The notes below the pieces were generated by a model. The model was not told the origin of the DNA and did no database searches. It worked only from the letters and a program-made list of their open reading frames with translations. A stretch of 62,516 bases of DNA. It comes from Desulfobacterales bacterium. GTDB lineage: Bacteria; Desulfobacterota; Desulfobacteria; Desulfobacterales; JARGFK01. This document shows positions 27,375 through 35,819 of the stretch, piece after piece. How positions within the stretch are numbered: the first letter of the stretch is position 1; the number at the start of each line of letters is the position of its first letter. The stretch covers positions 14,623 to 77,138 of the forward strand of contig JARGFK010000005.1 of assembly GCA_029211065.1 (NCBI GenBank), read 5' to 3'. A program made the translations under genes and the position numbers.

Positions 27375-27815
27375 CTAAATATCCCCGCTTTTTCTCAGCA
27401 GCAGTCTGGCTTCCGCTTTTCTGATGCGCTCTTCCTGTTCATCTTTTCGTTTGCGGGCGATTTCCAGTTTCAGCAGCAATTCATCAAAGTCGGCCGGTTT
27501 CATCAGGTAGTCGAATGCCCCGAGTTTCATCCCTTCCACCGCCGTTTCAGTGGTTCCGTGACCCGTCAGCATCATCACTTCCACCAGCGGAAATCTTTTT
27601 TTGATCTCCCGCAGCGTTTCAATCCCATCCATCCCCGGCATGCGGATATCCAGAATGACGACATCGATGACCTTTTGTCCCAGAATATCCAGGCATTCCC
27701 TCCCGCTGTGGGCCGGTGTTACCTTTTCACCGACCTCATTCAACCGGAGGCTGAGCATTTCCACAAAGTCAACTTCGTCATCCACAAGCAATACCCTGGT
27801 CGGTATTTTGATCAT
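27375..27815 (-). CDS. Stand-alone response regulator receiver protein
   Basis: A 146-residue single REC domain: D12/D13, D56 in DIRMPGMDG, MKP lysine, and a basic helical tail of about 30 residues. ATG with an AAGGAG site ten bases upstream. It lies five bases after the stop of the receiver-kinase gene at 27,821, hence co-transcribed, and 164 bp before the Cache-PAS kinase. No output domain, so it probably works as a phosphorelay intermediate or by protein-protein contact. Confidence 0.93.
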   Translation of the reverse strand: MIKIPTRVLLVDDEVDFVEMLSLRLNEVGEKVTPAHSGRECLDILGQKVIDVVILDIRMPGMDGIETLREIKKRFPLVEVMMLTGHGTTETAVEGMKLGAFDYLMKPADFDELLLKLEIARKRKDEQEERIRKAEARLLLRKSGDI

Positions 27816-27820
27816 GTCAG

Positions 27821-29047
27821 TTATTCTCCTTTTATTTGTTGTAGTATATCGGCATACGTATCTTCCGGCAATTCCATCCGGGGTTCATGCCGCTGCGGCA
27901 GCCACACACGAAAGGTCGCTCCCTGACCGAGGCTGCTTTCAACTTCGATATAGCCGCCCAGGCGGCCCAAAATTCCGCGGGTGACAAACAGGCCGAGACC
28001 GGTGCCTTCCCCCGGATTTTTGGTGCTGAAAAACGGCTCAAAAATATGTTTCAGGTTTTCCCTGGGAATCCCTGTGCCGGTATCTCGCACCGTCAGTTGA
28101 AGGCCGCCCTTGAGGGATTCAATCGTCACCGTGATGCTGCCGCCCTTTCCGGTGGCATGAACGGCGTTGGACAGTAGATTGAGCAGCACCTGGCGCAGTT
28201 GGTAAGGATCGCTCCAGATACTGTCGACAGAAGATTCGGCTTTTACTTCCACGGCGATCCCTTTGTCCAGGGCTTCCTTCCTAACCAGTCCGATGGTTTC
28301 ATCCGCCAGCTCCGGCAGGTTTATGTGCGAAAAAGACGAATCCTGTTTGCGGACAAAACTCAGCAGTTGGTGGGTAATGCGTTTGGCGCGCTCGACTCCC
28401 TTCTCGATCTTCTGGAGCGCCAGTTCAAAGTCTTTTTTAAAGGGTGATTCCGCCAGCTCTTTTCTTTTGAGGAGCAGCGTCAGCCATCCGGCCGATTCCC
28501 GGATAATGGCCAGCGGGTTGTTGATTTCATGGGCGACACCAACAGCCAGTGTGCCCAGCGACGCCAGGCGTTCGGCTGCGGCCATCTGTTGCTCCATTTT
28601 TGCTCTGAACTCGGCCTCTTTGCGCTTTTCCTCCTCACGCAGTATTTTTTCATAAGCCTGCTGAATTTTGCTCAGGAGATGTTCGAATTCAATGGGTTTG
28701 GTCAGGTAATCAAAAGCGCCGGATTTGATTCCGTCGACACCGTCCTGGGTGGAGGCATGGCCGGTCAGCAGGATGACTTCGGTTTGGAGGTGCTTCTCCT
28801 TAATTTGGGCCAGCACCTCAATCCCTGTCATCCCGGGCATTTTTATGTCCATGACGACCACATCAACCGGATGGTCGGCCAGAACGGCCAGGCACTCCTG
28901 TCCGTTTCCGGCCTGTTCGGGATTCAGCCCTCTTCGCCCGAACCGCCGGACCAGCGCCCGGCGAAAGTCGGCTTCGTCGTCAACCAGCAATAGTCGGATG
29001 TCGGTGTCCATATGATGGTTATTATCTAACAGTTCGTTGTGTTTCAA
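27821..29047 (-). CDS. Hybrid receiver-histidine kinase (REC-HisKA-HATPase)
   Basis: A 408-residue soluble protein with an N-terminal REC domain (D67 in DIKMPGMTG), a helical linker, HisKA with H173 in AHEINNPLA, and HATPase with [27 protein letters not shown]. It has no membrane or sensory domain, so its input is probably phosphorylation of its own receiver by another kinase. The TTG at 29,047 has a GGGAGA site nine bases upstream; an ATG at 29,011 would fit the usual receiver N-terminus but lacks a ribosome site. The next gene (receiver, 27,815) follows by five bases. Confidence 0.9.
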   Translation of the reverse strand: MKHNELLDNNHHMDTDIRLLLVDDEADFRRALVRRFGRRGLNPEQAGNGQECLAVLADHPVDVVVMDIKMPGMTGIEVLAQIKEKHLQTEVILLTGHASTQDGVDGIKSGAFDYLTKPIEFEHLLSKIQQAYEKILREEEKRKEAEFRAKMEQQMAAAERLASLGTLAVGVAHEINNPLAIIRESAGWLTLLLKRKELAESPFKKDFELALQKIEKGVERAKRITHQLLSFVRKQDSSFSHINLPELADETIGLVRKEALDKGIAVEVKAESSVDSIWSDPYQLRQVLLNLLSNAVHATGKGGSITVTIESLKGGLQLTVRDTGTGIPRENLKHIFEPFFSTKNPGEGTGLGLFVTRGILGRLGGYIEVESSLGQGATFRVWLPQRHEPRMELPEDTYADILQQIKGE

Positions 29048-29055
29048 GTTTTGAT

Positions 29056-29209
29056 TTCTCCCGCAGAGACGCAGAGACGCTGAGGATATTTTTCTTCAAA
29101 GACAGTAAAACACCCGGGCCGGGTGCGCGATGTTCGGCAAAAGCAAATCAGCTGCAATTGTCGCTTTGACATGTTGGGCCATTCTCTGCGTCTCTGCGTC
29201 TCCGCGCGA
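29056..29209. repeat. Inverted repeat of CGCAGAGA octamers
   Basis: CGCAGAGACGCAGAGACGC at about 29,062-29,080 faces TCTCTGCGTCTCTGCGTCTC at about 29,183-29,202, separated by roughly 100 bp without a gene. The arms have 8-bp periodicity. It sits between the DASS carrier stop and the receiver-kinase start inside the minus-strand array. Confidence 0.8.
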
Positions 29210-29270
29210 TACCATTAACCATTGCAATAAGCTTTCACTTGAGTCCTGTAACTCGCAACTCGCAAACCGT

Positions 29271-30851
29271 TCACACCAATCCCAGTATTTTCCACCAGAC
29301 GCCGGCCACCAGAATCAGTATTCCCAGCAGGAGCGGTGTGGCGACCAACCCGGCCTTGGTCAAATCGGACGATTTAAAGTAACGGTAGCTGTAAGCGATG
29401 GCATTGGGCGGACATCCGATCACCAGGAGCATGGCAAAAGAGGTCGCCATTCCCAGACAAAGCGCCAGAATGGTGGGATTGACCCCTTCTAGCTGCGCCA
29501 TGGGGATGACGATGGGAAGAATCAGGGCGGCCGCCGCCACATTTGCCATGGCGTTGGTCACCAGGGCGCCGAAGACACCGACGCCGATGAACAGAAGGAG
29601 CCAGCCGCCTCCCTGGACATAAGGAAAAAAGAGGTAGGCGAAATAAGCGGCCGCTCCCGAGGAATCCATGGCAAGCCCCAGGGAAATGCCGCCGCCGAAA
29701 ATAAACAGGGCGGTTCCCCACTCCAGGTTGGTGTGAATATCCTCCCATTTTAAGATGTTGAAAAGGACCAGGGCCGTAAGGCCCAGCATGCCGGTGATGG
29801 AATAATCGATGCCGTGATACCCTTTGGTCAGCCACAGCAGGAAGGTCATTCCAATAATACTCACCGTTTTTATCTCCATAGGCGTCCAGGGGCCAAGTTC
29901 TTCGTCGAATTTGGGAAGTTTGTACTTGGGATCGGGTCGGAAGACAAAATAAACGATTGCCACGGCCGCGGGTACGGTCAACAGGGCTGCCGGCATGGCA
30001 TACTTCATCCAGTCAAAAAATGTGATCTCTATTCCTGTGAATTCCTTGAGAAACGCTGCCGACACCATACAGCGGCCGCCTCCCACCAGGCTTCCCATGC
30101 CGCCGCTGGAGCATGCAAAGGGGAGGGAGAGCATCATAAACTTTGCCGTGTTGGTATGGGGCTCGATCCCGGCGGCTCGCATGAGGGGCAGCATGGTCAC
30201 GATGCCGATGGCAGCGGCGGCGGCATCGTGCATAAAAGCCGATGCATAACCCAAACCGATGGAGAGAATAAATGTAAAGCGCACGACGCTGGTTCCGGCT
30301 TTCTTGATGATAAAATATCCAAATCTTTTGGTGAGATCGACCTTGTCCAGCGCGATGGCGAAGATCAAACAGCTCATGATAAAGACAACCACCGGGTGCA
30401 TATACGGCGCCCAGGCGTCCTTGACATTGCTGATTTGCATGACGACCAAAAAGACGCCGATACAGATGGCGGTGATTTCAAGGGGGATCGGTTCGGAAAT
30501 AAAAAGAAAGATCAGTACGGCCAGAACGGCCAGGAACCGCTTGGCCTTGGGAGAAAGCCCGTTGATGTAATCATATGCAAGGCCTTTTATTTTAAGCTCG
30601 GCGGTCTTTGAGCGCAGCAGTTCTTCGTTTGATCCGGATGAATCCGGATTTAAAGCTTCGACGATATACCCCTTGGCCGGATCTTTTTCAACGGTCAAAA
30701 GGCTGAAATGCTGACGGATGTTTTCAAATAGTACCTGGCCCGGATCTCCGGTGATCCTGAATTTTGTACCCACCGGACGGGGCAGCAGCAGCACGATGAT
30801 ACCGAGTGAAAGCGCGATAAAGAGTTGGAATCCTTTTGACTTTAAAAACAT
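29271..30851 (-). CDS. DASS/SLC13-family anion symporter
   Basis: A 526-residue carrier of the divalent anion/Na+ symporter family (sulfate or dicarboxylates). One N-terminal helix (about residues 8-25), a soluble segment to about 95, then roughly 11 membrane segments. The duplicated family re-entrant motifs are recognisable: FACSSGGMGSLVGGGRC in the first half and VTNAMANVAAAALILPIVIP plus VIGCPPNAIAYSY in the second. In the first half the usual GTPPN is replaced by GGGRC, as in the receiver-fused carrier at 58,726. ATG with a strong AAAGGAGA site. Its place among four receivers and three kinases suggests phosphorylation-dependent control. Confidence 0.92.
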   Translation of the reverse strand: MFLKSKGFQLFIALSLGIIVLLLPRPVGTKFRITGDPGQVLFENIRQHFSLLTVEKDPAKGYIVEALNPDSSGSNEELLRSKTAELKIKGLAYDYINGLSPKAKRFLAVLAVLIFLFISEPIPLEITAICIGVFLVVMQISNVKDAWAPYMHPVVVFIMSCLIFAIALDKVDLTKRFGYFIIKKAGTSVVRFTFILSIGLGYASAFMHDAAAAAIGIVTMLPLMRAAGIEPHTNTAKFMMLSLPFACSSGGMGSLVGGGRCMVSAAFLKEFTGIEITFFDWMKYAMPAALLTVPAAVAIVYFVFRPDPKYKLPKFDEELGPWTPMEIKTVSIIGMTFLLWLTKGYHGIDYSITGMLGLTALVLFNILKWEDIHTNLEWGTALFIFGGGISLGLAMDSSGAAAYFAYLFFPYVQGGGWLLLFIGVGVFGALVTNAMANVAAAALILPIVIPMAQLEGVNPTILALCLGMATSFAMLLVIGCPPNAIAYSYRYFKSSDLTKAGLVATPLLLGILILVAGVWWKILGLV

Positions 30852-30883
30852 ATATTCTCCTTTGTATATTAAACAATTCAGGT

Positions 30884-30962
30884 GTCAGGCGATGGTCGAT
30901 TGATGATTCAGGATTGGCGATTGTAAAAACCTATCAATCAAAAATCAACAATCAACAATTAA
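30884..30962. repeat. GATTGRY-type heptamer inverted repeat
   Basis: GATTGATGATTCAGGATTGGCGATTG faces CAATCAAAAATCAACAATCAACAATT, a relative of the repeat at 18,428-18,500. It lies between the receiver stop at 30,965 and the DASS start, and may form an mRNA hairpin between the two genes. Confidence 0.65.
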
Positions 30963-30964
30963 GA

Positions 30965-31420
30965 TCAAACCCCCGATCCCTTGTCCCCGGCCACTGGTCC
31001 CTTATTCCCGCCTTCCTCCGATTTCCGGCTCCTGTAAGCTGCCTGGATCTTGGCCAGCAGGTCATCCAGTTCGCAGGGTTTGGTCAGATAGTCAAAGGCG
31101 CCGGCGGCAACTCCTTCCCGGGCGGCTTCTTCGGAGCCATGTCCGGTCAGCATGATCACCACCAGATTCGGATCCATTTTTTTCAAAATCTTCAAAACTT
31201 CAATACCGTCCATGCCCTCCATTTTCAGGTCCAGAACAGCAACGTCAAAGTCACTGCTGCGAACAACCTGAATGGCTTCCTCGCCGCTATAGGTTTTGGT
31301 GACAAGCATATTGCGACGTGACAGGCGGTTGCTGAGCACGTTGACATAGCCCTTTTCATCGTCCACCAGCAGCAGTCTGATCGGTTCTGTTGAGATAAGA
31401 TGCGGTTTATCTGGGGACAT
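30965..31420 (-). CDS. Stand-alone response regulator receiver protein, MEG variant
   Basis: A 151-residue receiver from the ATG at 31,420 (GGGAG site seven bases upstream; an in-frame TTG at 31,426 is too close to it). D20/D21, D64 and a TKP lysine are present. The phosphorylation loop reads DLKMEGMDG, so the nearly invariant proline after Met is Glu. A short basic tail contains residues derived from a GTCAGGG-type repeat (GNKGPVAGDKGSG). No output domain. Directly upstream of the DASS carrier on the same strand, so it may be dedicated to it. Confidence 0.9.
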   Translation of the reverse strand: MSPDKPHLISTEPIRLLLVDDEKGYVNVLSNRLSRRNMLVTKTYSGEEAIQVVRSSDFDVAVLDLKMEGMDGIEVLKILKKMDPNLVVIMLTGHGSEEAAREGVAAGAFDYLTKPCELDDLLAKIQAAYRSRKSEEGGNKGPVAGDKGSGV

Positions 31421-31439
31421 TATCAAACTCCCGCTTTAA

Positions 31440-31520
31440 GAAATCCCCCCGACCCCCTTTAAAAAGGGGGAAATTATGCTCCTCCCTTTGGCAAAGGGAG
31501 GCCGGGAGGGATTTTAAAAC
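31440..31520. repeat. Nested GC-rich inverted repeat
   Basis: AATCCCCCCGACCCCC...AAAAAGGGGG and CTCCCTTTGGCAAAGGGAG hairpins within an outer AAATCCC/GGGATTT pair. It is of the same class as the elements at 20,290-20,370. It fills the gap between two receiver genes. Confidence 0.75.
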
Positions 31521-31543
31521 ATCAGCGCATTTTTTCTTATGTC

Positions 31544-31975
31544 TTAGGGACGCCGTGACGTAATTTCCTTCAGCCGCGCTTCGATGATCTTGTTTTCATG
31601 GCTTCTTTTTTTGGCGGCGGATTCTTTTACCTTGGTGAGAAGGTTTTCAATGTCACAGGGTTTCATCAGGTAGTCGAATGCGCCCAGCTTCATACCTTCG
31701 ATACCTGTTTCAACAGTGGCATGACCGGTGAGCATGATGACTTCCGTTAAAGGAAAATTTCTTTTGATTTCCCTTAATGTTTCAATACCGTCCATCCCCG
31801 GCATTTTGACATCCAGAATGACCACTTCAATCCCGGAGATTTCCTTGAGTTTTTCCAAAGCCTCTTTTCCGCTAAAGGCCGAAATGACCTGAAGATCTCT
31901 TTTGGCGAGACGTTTGGTCATGGTCTCTACAAAGGGGACTTCATCATCCACCAGAAGTACATGGGCTATCGGCAT
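31544..31975 (-). CDS. Stand-alone response regulator receiver protein
   Basis: A 143-residue REC protein: D10/D11, D55 in [12 protein letters not shown] lysine and a basic helical tail ending KEITSRRP. The ATG follows AAGGAG by six bases and lies 12 bp after the kinase stop at 31,988, so it is the natural partner of that kinase. It is close in sequence to the receivers at 139 and 27,375 (IETLREIKxxFPLxEVMLTGH type), consistent with duplication of kinase-receiver pairs. Confidence 0.94.
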   Translation of the reverse strand: MPIAHVLLVDDEVPFVETMTKRLAKRDLQVISAFSGKEALEKLKEISGIEVVILDVKMPGMDGIETLREIKRNFPLTEVIMLTGHATVETGIEGMKLGAFDYLMKPCDIENLLTKVKESAAKKRSHENKIIEARLKEITSRRP

Positions 31976-31987
31976 AAGATACTCCTT

Positions 31988-33700
31988 TCATTTTGCATCG
32001 CTTATTATTTCCGTTTTTTTAGAAATCGGAAGCTTGACGTCAAAGGTCGTGCCCTCCTCCAGAACGCTGCGGACGTCGATTTCACCCCCGATTTTTTTAA
32101 CAATTCCGTAGCAGATGGACAGGCCTAAACCGGTCCCCTTGCCCACCGCTTTGGTGGTAAAGAAGGGGTCGAATATCCTGGCAAGATACTCTCGGGGGAT
32201 TCCCGGCCCATTGTCGGATACAGTGACCACCACGCGATCTTCCTCCAGCCGGCTGCTGATATTGAGCGTACCCCCCTTTTTTTCCATGGCGTCCAAAGCA
32301 TTATTGATCAGGTTCAGAAAAACCTGCTGGAATTCAGTTGGCGAGACTTCGGTGAGCGGCAGATCCGGGGTAAGATCGGTATGAATGGTTACATTGCTGT
32401 ATTTCGCGCGCTGATCGGAAATGCCCACCACCTCTTGGATCAAGGTGTTGATCTGGACTTCGTGCACCCGCGGATCGGTTTTGCGGGCAAAACTCAGCAG
32501 CTTATGGGTAATTTCCTTACAGCGTTTGCCCTGGGTGTTGATCTGCTTGAGGGCCCGGTTGAATTCCTCCAGGTTTTGACTTTGCCCGAATTCTTCTTCC
32601 GACAGCAGGTCCTGGATCCAGCCGGCTTCCTCCACCATGATGGCGACCGGATTATTGATTTCATGGGCGATGCCGGCGGCCAGCTCGCCGATGGAAGCCA
32701 GCTTGCCGGTTTCGATGACCTGCTGGTTCATCATCTCCTTTTCGCGGTCTGCCTTGGCAATCCGGCTGACCATGCGTTTCGATACCAGGAATGCCATGGT
32801 GATGATGGCCAGCGCGCCCAGCAGAAAAATAGCCAAGGCGATTTTTTGGGTCCGGTTGAAATCGGCGTAGGCGTCGGCAGCGTCCTGCCGGTATATCAGC
32901 AGCCAGTCCCCGTGCTTGAGGGATGCCGCTACAAAAATTCTTTTCCGGCCGGCCTCGTCTTTTTTTTCAATTATATCAATGCCGTCTTTGCTTTTGGCAA
33001 CGCTATCGATAAAGTGCAGGTACGTTTCTTTATCAGCGACGGCATCGGCTTGAGACGTTGTCTGGAATTCGCCGGCTTTATTTAAAATAAAAGCCGAGCC
33101 GGTTTTGCCGATACGGATGCTTTCCACCAGAGAGTTAAAGGACTTAAAATCGATGGTGGTCCTCAAAATCCAATCATCCCCCTGCCGGTTCTGTTTGACT
33201 GCGATAATAAAGTGGGGGATTCCCCGCAATCCCAGGAAGACATCGCTGATATAGAAATCGCTTTTGATGGCTTTTTTAAACCAGTCGGATTGAGAATAAA
33301 GAGCGTTTGCCAATCCAAACGGTCCGGCATAAGCGACCTGAAAACCGTCCGCGTTGATCAGGCCGAGATCTTCAAAAACAGCGTTGTATTCTCTTTTCAG
33401 CTCGGTCAATTTCCCCCGCAAAAAGTTTTCATTGCGCAGTTCATCAAGGCTGAAGGATTTTGAAGTAAAACGCAGGTCGCTCAGCTTTTCATTTAAAAAT
33501 CCGTCAATATGCTGCTTATGCTTCAGGACCAGTTCTTTGAGATGGGCACGGACTTTTTCATGGTGAGAGGACCGGAACTGTTCCAGAATAATACCGATGA
33601 CCAGAATCATGGGGGTAAGGGAAACAATGATGACGATGAGGATCAGCTTACGTGTCAATGAGTGGTAATAAAGATTATTGGGGGTGTCTTTTCGGTTCAT
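31988..33700 (-). CDS. Membrane sensor histidine kinase, Cache sensor
   Basis: 570 residues from the ATG at 33,700, five bases after the stop of the preceding receiver; the open frame extends further upstream but overlaps that gene. Helix at about 17-37, Cache-like sensor with [22 protein letters not shown] and PHFIIAV, second helix near 285-305, HisKA with H346 in AHEINNPVA, and HATPase with DNGPGIPRE and [20 protein letters not shown] member of the paralogous set. Partners: receivers at 31,544 and 33,705 on either side. Confidence 0.94.
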   Translation of the reverse strand: MNRKDTPNNLYYHSLTRKLILIVIIVSLTPMILVIGIILEQFRSSHHEKVRAHLKELVLKHKQHIDGFLNEKLSDLRFTSKSFSLDELRNENFLRGKLTELKREYNAVFEDLGLINADGFQVAYAGPFGLANALYSQSDWFKKAIKSDFYISDVFLGLRGIPHFIIAVKQNRQGDDWILRTTIDFKSFNSLVESIRIGKTGSAFILNKAGEFQTTSQADAVADKETYLHFIDSVAKSKDGIDIIEKKDEAGRKRIFVAASLKHGDWLLIYRQDAADAYADFNRTQKIALAIFLLGALAIITMAFLVSKRMVSRIAKADREKEMMNQQVIETGKLASIGELAAGIAHEINNPVAIMVEEAGWIQDLLSEEEFGQSQNLEEFNRALKQINTQGKRCKEITHKLLSFARKTDPRVHEVQINTLIQEVVGISDQRAKYSNVTIHTDLTPDLPLTEVSPTEFQQVFLNLINNALDAMEKKGGTLNISSRLEEDRVVVTVSDNGPGIPREYLARIFDPFFTTKAVGKGTGLGLSICYGIVKKIGGEIDVRSVLEEGTTFDVKLPISKKTEIISDAK

Positions 33701-33704
33701 TTTA

Positions 33705-34130
33705 TTAGGATCCGCCGGTGTCTGTATTTTTATGGGGTGATGCTGCTGCCGTCCTAACGCTCGACTGCTGCAGGATATCTGAAACGACCTCTCTGAGTTT
33801 TTCGATGCTGCTTCCCCTTTTTTCGACAAACGCGGCTGCGTTTGCAAGGTCTTTGTGGGTTTCATAATCGGATATCAATGTATGCACGACTACCGGAAGC
33901 GTCGGGATACGGTTGCGAACTTTTTTGAGCACGGCGGACTCCTCCACATCCGGCAAATCAGGATCCAGTATCAGCAGATCGACGGGCGCGTTCTGATATA
34001 CCTGTTTGACAACGTCTCGGCCCTTATCCGCCAATATAATCCGATATCCCGCTGCCGTCATTTCACGCCTTAAAAATTCACGCACATGCGGATTCCGATC
34101 CGCAATTAAGATGGTGTATTTTCTTTCCAC
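33705..34130 (-). CDS. Divergent stand-alone receiver protein
   Basis: 141 residues from a GTG at 34,130 with an AAGGA site six bases away; the longer TTG start at 34,145 has none. REC fold with phospho-acceptor D56 in LILDPDLPD and Lys in VEKRG. The usual N-terminal Asp pair reads ADRN (only one acidic residue), which may weaken Mg2+ binding and phosphorylation. No output domain. It is the first gene behind the canonical sigma-54 promoter at 34,167-34,182 and abuts the Cache kinase, so it leads the nine-gene array. Confidence 0.88.
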   Translation of the reverse strand: MERKYTILIADRNPHVREFLRREMTAAGYRIILADKGRDVVKQVYQNAPVDLLILDPDLPDVEESAVLKKVRNRIPTLPVVVHTLISDYETHKDLANAAAFVEKRGSSIEKLREVVSDILQQSSVRTAAASPHKNTDTGGS

Positions 34131-34166
34131 AGGCAGTCCTTGCAAGAGTGTTTGTAAATGCTGTCA

Positions 34167-34182
34167 GCAAGGTTTGTGCCAG
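34167..34182 (-). promoter_or_regulatory. Canonical sigma-54 (-24/-12) promoter of the signalling/carrier array
   Basis: On the minus strand: TGGCAC-AAACC-TTGCT. Perfect GG/GC spacing. Predicted transcript start near 34,156, about 26 nt before the GTG of the first receiver. It would drive genes from 34,130 down to the NtrC regulator at 23,669, unless internal promoters exist. Confidence 0.85.
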
Positions 34183-34217
34183 CCTGTTTCAAGAATGAAT
34201 TCGATTGTAACCGTTTG

Positions 34218-34280
34218 TAAATAAATAATAAATATTTATTTAAAAATTTTTTTGAGTATGGATGACGACAGGTTGTGTCG
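34218..34280. promoter_or_regulatory. AT-rich tract and dyad upstream of the sigma-54 promoter
   Basis: An almost pure A/T stretch at about 34,219-34,254 (AAATAAATAATAAATATTTA and following) lies 40-75 bp upstream of the sigma-54 promoter, a usual place for DNA bending. Beyond it is the dyad CGACA-GGTTG-TGTCG at 34,266-34,280, a candidate enhancer site for an NtrC-type activator. Position supports the idea; no motif comparison was possible. Confidence 0.35.
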
Positions 34281-34388
34281 GGTTTCTTTACAGAATGTAA
34301 AACAGGGACCGGTCTGAAAAAAAGGATGTCCGGTAAGACGGCAAGGCCCCGTTCATTTTTCCGGGTCCATAATTTCGGGCAAGGGGAA

Positions 34389-34498
34389 GTTGCCGGGGAG
34401 TGGTTCAGGTCTGCCGGCGACGCAAAAGCCGCCGGGTCTTATTTTCATGTCAGGCTGTCTCCCAGGAATAGACACTTCCCGGCCGGCGACCGAGCCGG
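34389..34498 (+). ncRNA. Possible structured RNA segment, upstream part
   Basis: GTTGCCGG (34,389-34,396) pairs with CCGGCGAC (34,414-34,421). A GACGCAAAAGCC segment follows, faintly like the 3' half of the GEMM-I class of cyclic dinucleotide riboswitches, and a CCGGC/GCCGG hairpin is at 34,483-34,498. The conserved 5' half of GEMM-I is not convincingly present, so no class is assigned. This segment explains part of the 34,183-34,826 interval, where no gene is seen. Confidence 0.25.
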
Positions 34499-34667
34499 TA
34501 TCGGGTCAAGGACACCGGCGTTAAAAATTTAATGTATGATATCAAAAAGTTATAATAATAATAAAACGAAGTCGCAAAGGCATCCGGATCGGCATGGTTT
34601 TTGAATGGTATTTCGATGAAAGGGAAAAGGCAATTTCCATCTTAGGAATTATCATCACCACGGTTGG

Positions 34668-34765
34668 GTCGGCCGGCAGGAGCCAGACGCCGTAGGCGAA
34701 AGGCTCGGGATGGGGTGACGGCGGCAGCCGGGAGAGGATAGCGGTAAACCGGCCTGCCGGTCGAC
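34668..34765 (+). ncRNA. Candidate structured leader RNA of the hydrogenase operon
   Basis: Arms 34,668-34,680 and 34,753-34,765 form a 13-bp stem with a single G-U pair. They enclose three further hairpins: AGCC-AGA-CGCC/GGCG-AAA-GGCT (34,681-34,705), CGGC/GCCG (34,119+600 to 34,730, arms 34,719-34,722 and 34,727-34,730) and CGG/CCG (34,742-34,751). The result is a multibranched fold of about 98 nt ending 61 nt before the ATG of the first hydrogenase gene. The segment is non-coding on the plus strand. It resembles a riboswitch or protein-binding leader in size and position, but I could not match a known class. Confidence 0.5.
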
Positions 34766-34826
34766 AAACCGGAACCTTTTGAAAATAATTATTTTTTTAA
34801 ATCTGAACAACCAAGAGGAGAAACCC

Positions 34827-35336
34827 ATGTCAGCGAATACCTCAGTCGCACAAGAGCGAGATGAATTGCAGGAATTCAGCCCGGAACAATTGGCGGCCGT
34901 AGATGCCATTATTGAACATCATCAGTTGAAGCCGGGCGCCCTCATCCCTGTTCTGGAGGAGATTCAGGAAGCGATCGGGTATCTACCCAAGGCCATCCAG
35001 CGCAAAGTCGCCTTCGGTCTCAAGATTCCTTTCAGCGAGATCTATGGGGTCGTTACCTTCTATTCATTTTTTACCATAAAACCCCGGGGCCGTCATACCA
35101 TCCGGACCTGCCTGGGAACGGCTTGTTACGTCCGCGGCGGCAAGCGCATTGCGGAAAGCTTGGCACAGGCTTTCGGCATCAAGGATGGCGAAACCACACC
35201 GGACCGACGGTTCACTTTCGAGACGGTGCGCTGTCTGGGCGCCTGCGGATTGGGTCCGGCGATGGTTGTGGACAACGACGTCCACGGGCGGGTCAAACCG
35301 GCCAAGGTCAAGGACATCCTGGAGCCTTACATTTAA
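34827..35336 (+). CDS. NuoE/HndA-like [2Fe-2S] hydrogenase diaphorase subunit
   Basis: 169 residues from the ATG at 34,827 (AGAGGAG site); an in-frame ATG at 34,779 lacks a site. It is the 24 kDa NuoE type: an N-terminal helical region with IGYLPKAIQRKVAFGL, then a thioredoxin-like fold with four [2Fe-2S] cysteines in CLGTACYVRGG and VRCLGACGLGPA. It passes electrons between the NuoF-like flavin subunit and the other clusters of an NAD(P)-linked hydrogenase. First gene of the operon 34,827-43,446, below a structured leader. Confidence 0.93.
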   Translation: MSANTSVAQERDELQEFSPEQLAAVDAIIEHHQLKPGALIPVLEEIQEAIGYLPKAIQRKVAFGLKIPFSEIYGVVTFYSFFTIKPRGRHTIRTCLGTACYVRGGKRIAESLAQAFGIKDGETTPDRRFTFETVRCLGACGLGPAMVVDNDVHGRVKPAKVKDILEPYI

Positions 35337-35357
35337 TCCATTTAAGGAGTGGGAGCG

Positions 35358-35741
35358 ATGGCAAAACTGACAATTGCGGACTTGAAAAAGATCAAGGACA
35401 GGGTGCATGCGGAAACGGCCCTGCGTCAAGGGGATCGCCGCGCACGGGTGACCGTCCACATGGGAACATGCGGAATCGCCTCGGGGGCGCGCGAGGTGAT
35501 GGACGCGCTGATGCGCGCGATCGAAGAAACCGGCGTATCCGATGTGGCCGTTACCACATCGGGTTGCATGGGGTTGTGCAGCCGGGAACCCCTCGTAACC
35601 GTTGAAATCACCGGGCAGGAGCCCATCAAATACGAATATGTGAACCCCAACAAGATGCGGCAGATCTTCAAGCGCCACGTTCTGGAAGGCGAGATCCAGA
35701 CCCCGTTCGTGCTGGCCCGGGGAGCCGAGATCGTAAAATAG
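35358..35741 (+). CDS. HndB-like thioredoxin-fold [2Fe-2S] protein
   Basis: 127 residues from the ATG at 35,358 (AAGGAG site eight bases upstream). A thioredoxin-like ferredoxin with Cys in HMGTCGIASGA and TSGCMGLCSREP, the pattern of HndB, the small subunit of NADP-reducing hydrogenases. It lies 21 bp after the NuoE-like gene and 78 bp before the NuoF fusion. Presumed role: extra electron-transfer site in the diaphorase part. Confidence 0.9.
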   Translation: MAKLTIADLKKIKDRVHAETALRQGDRRARVTVHMGTCGIASGAREVMDALMRAIEETGVSDVAVTTSGCMGLCSREPLVTVEITGQEPIKYEYVNPNKMRQIFKRHVLEGEIQTPFVLARGAEIVK

Positions 35742-35819
35742 GTATAATAGCCCGGGGGCGGTTGGCGCCGCACCGGCATCGATACGCCATATTCTCGAAG
35801 ATACAGGAGGAAATCCATC

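Noticed and set aside
29814-30611. Plus-strand open frame of 265 codons opposite the DASS carrier
   Set aside because: Composition (His/Gly/Asp rich) is that expected from the complement of hydrophobic codons; no family features.
34590-34605. CGGCAT-GGTTT-TTGAA as a sigma-54 promoter for the hydrogenase operon
   Set aside because: Both the first base of the -24 element and the -12 GC deviate; listed here only because it lies upstream of the leader RNA.
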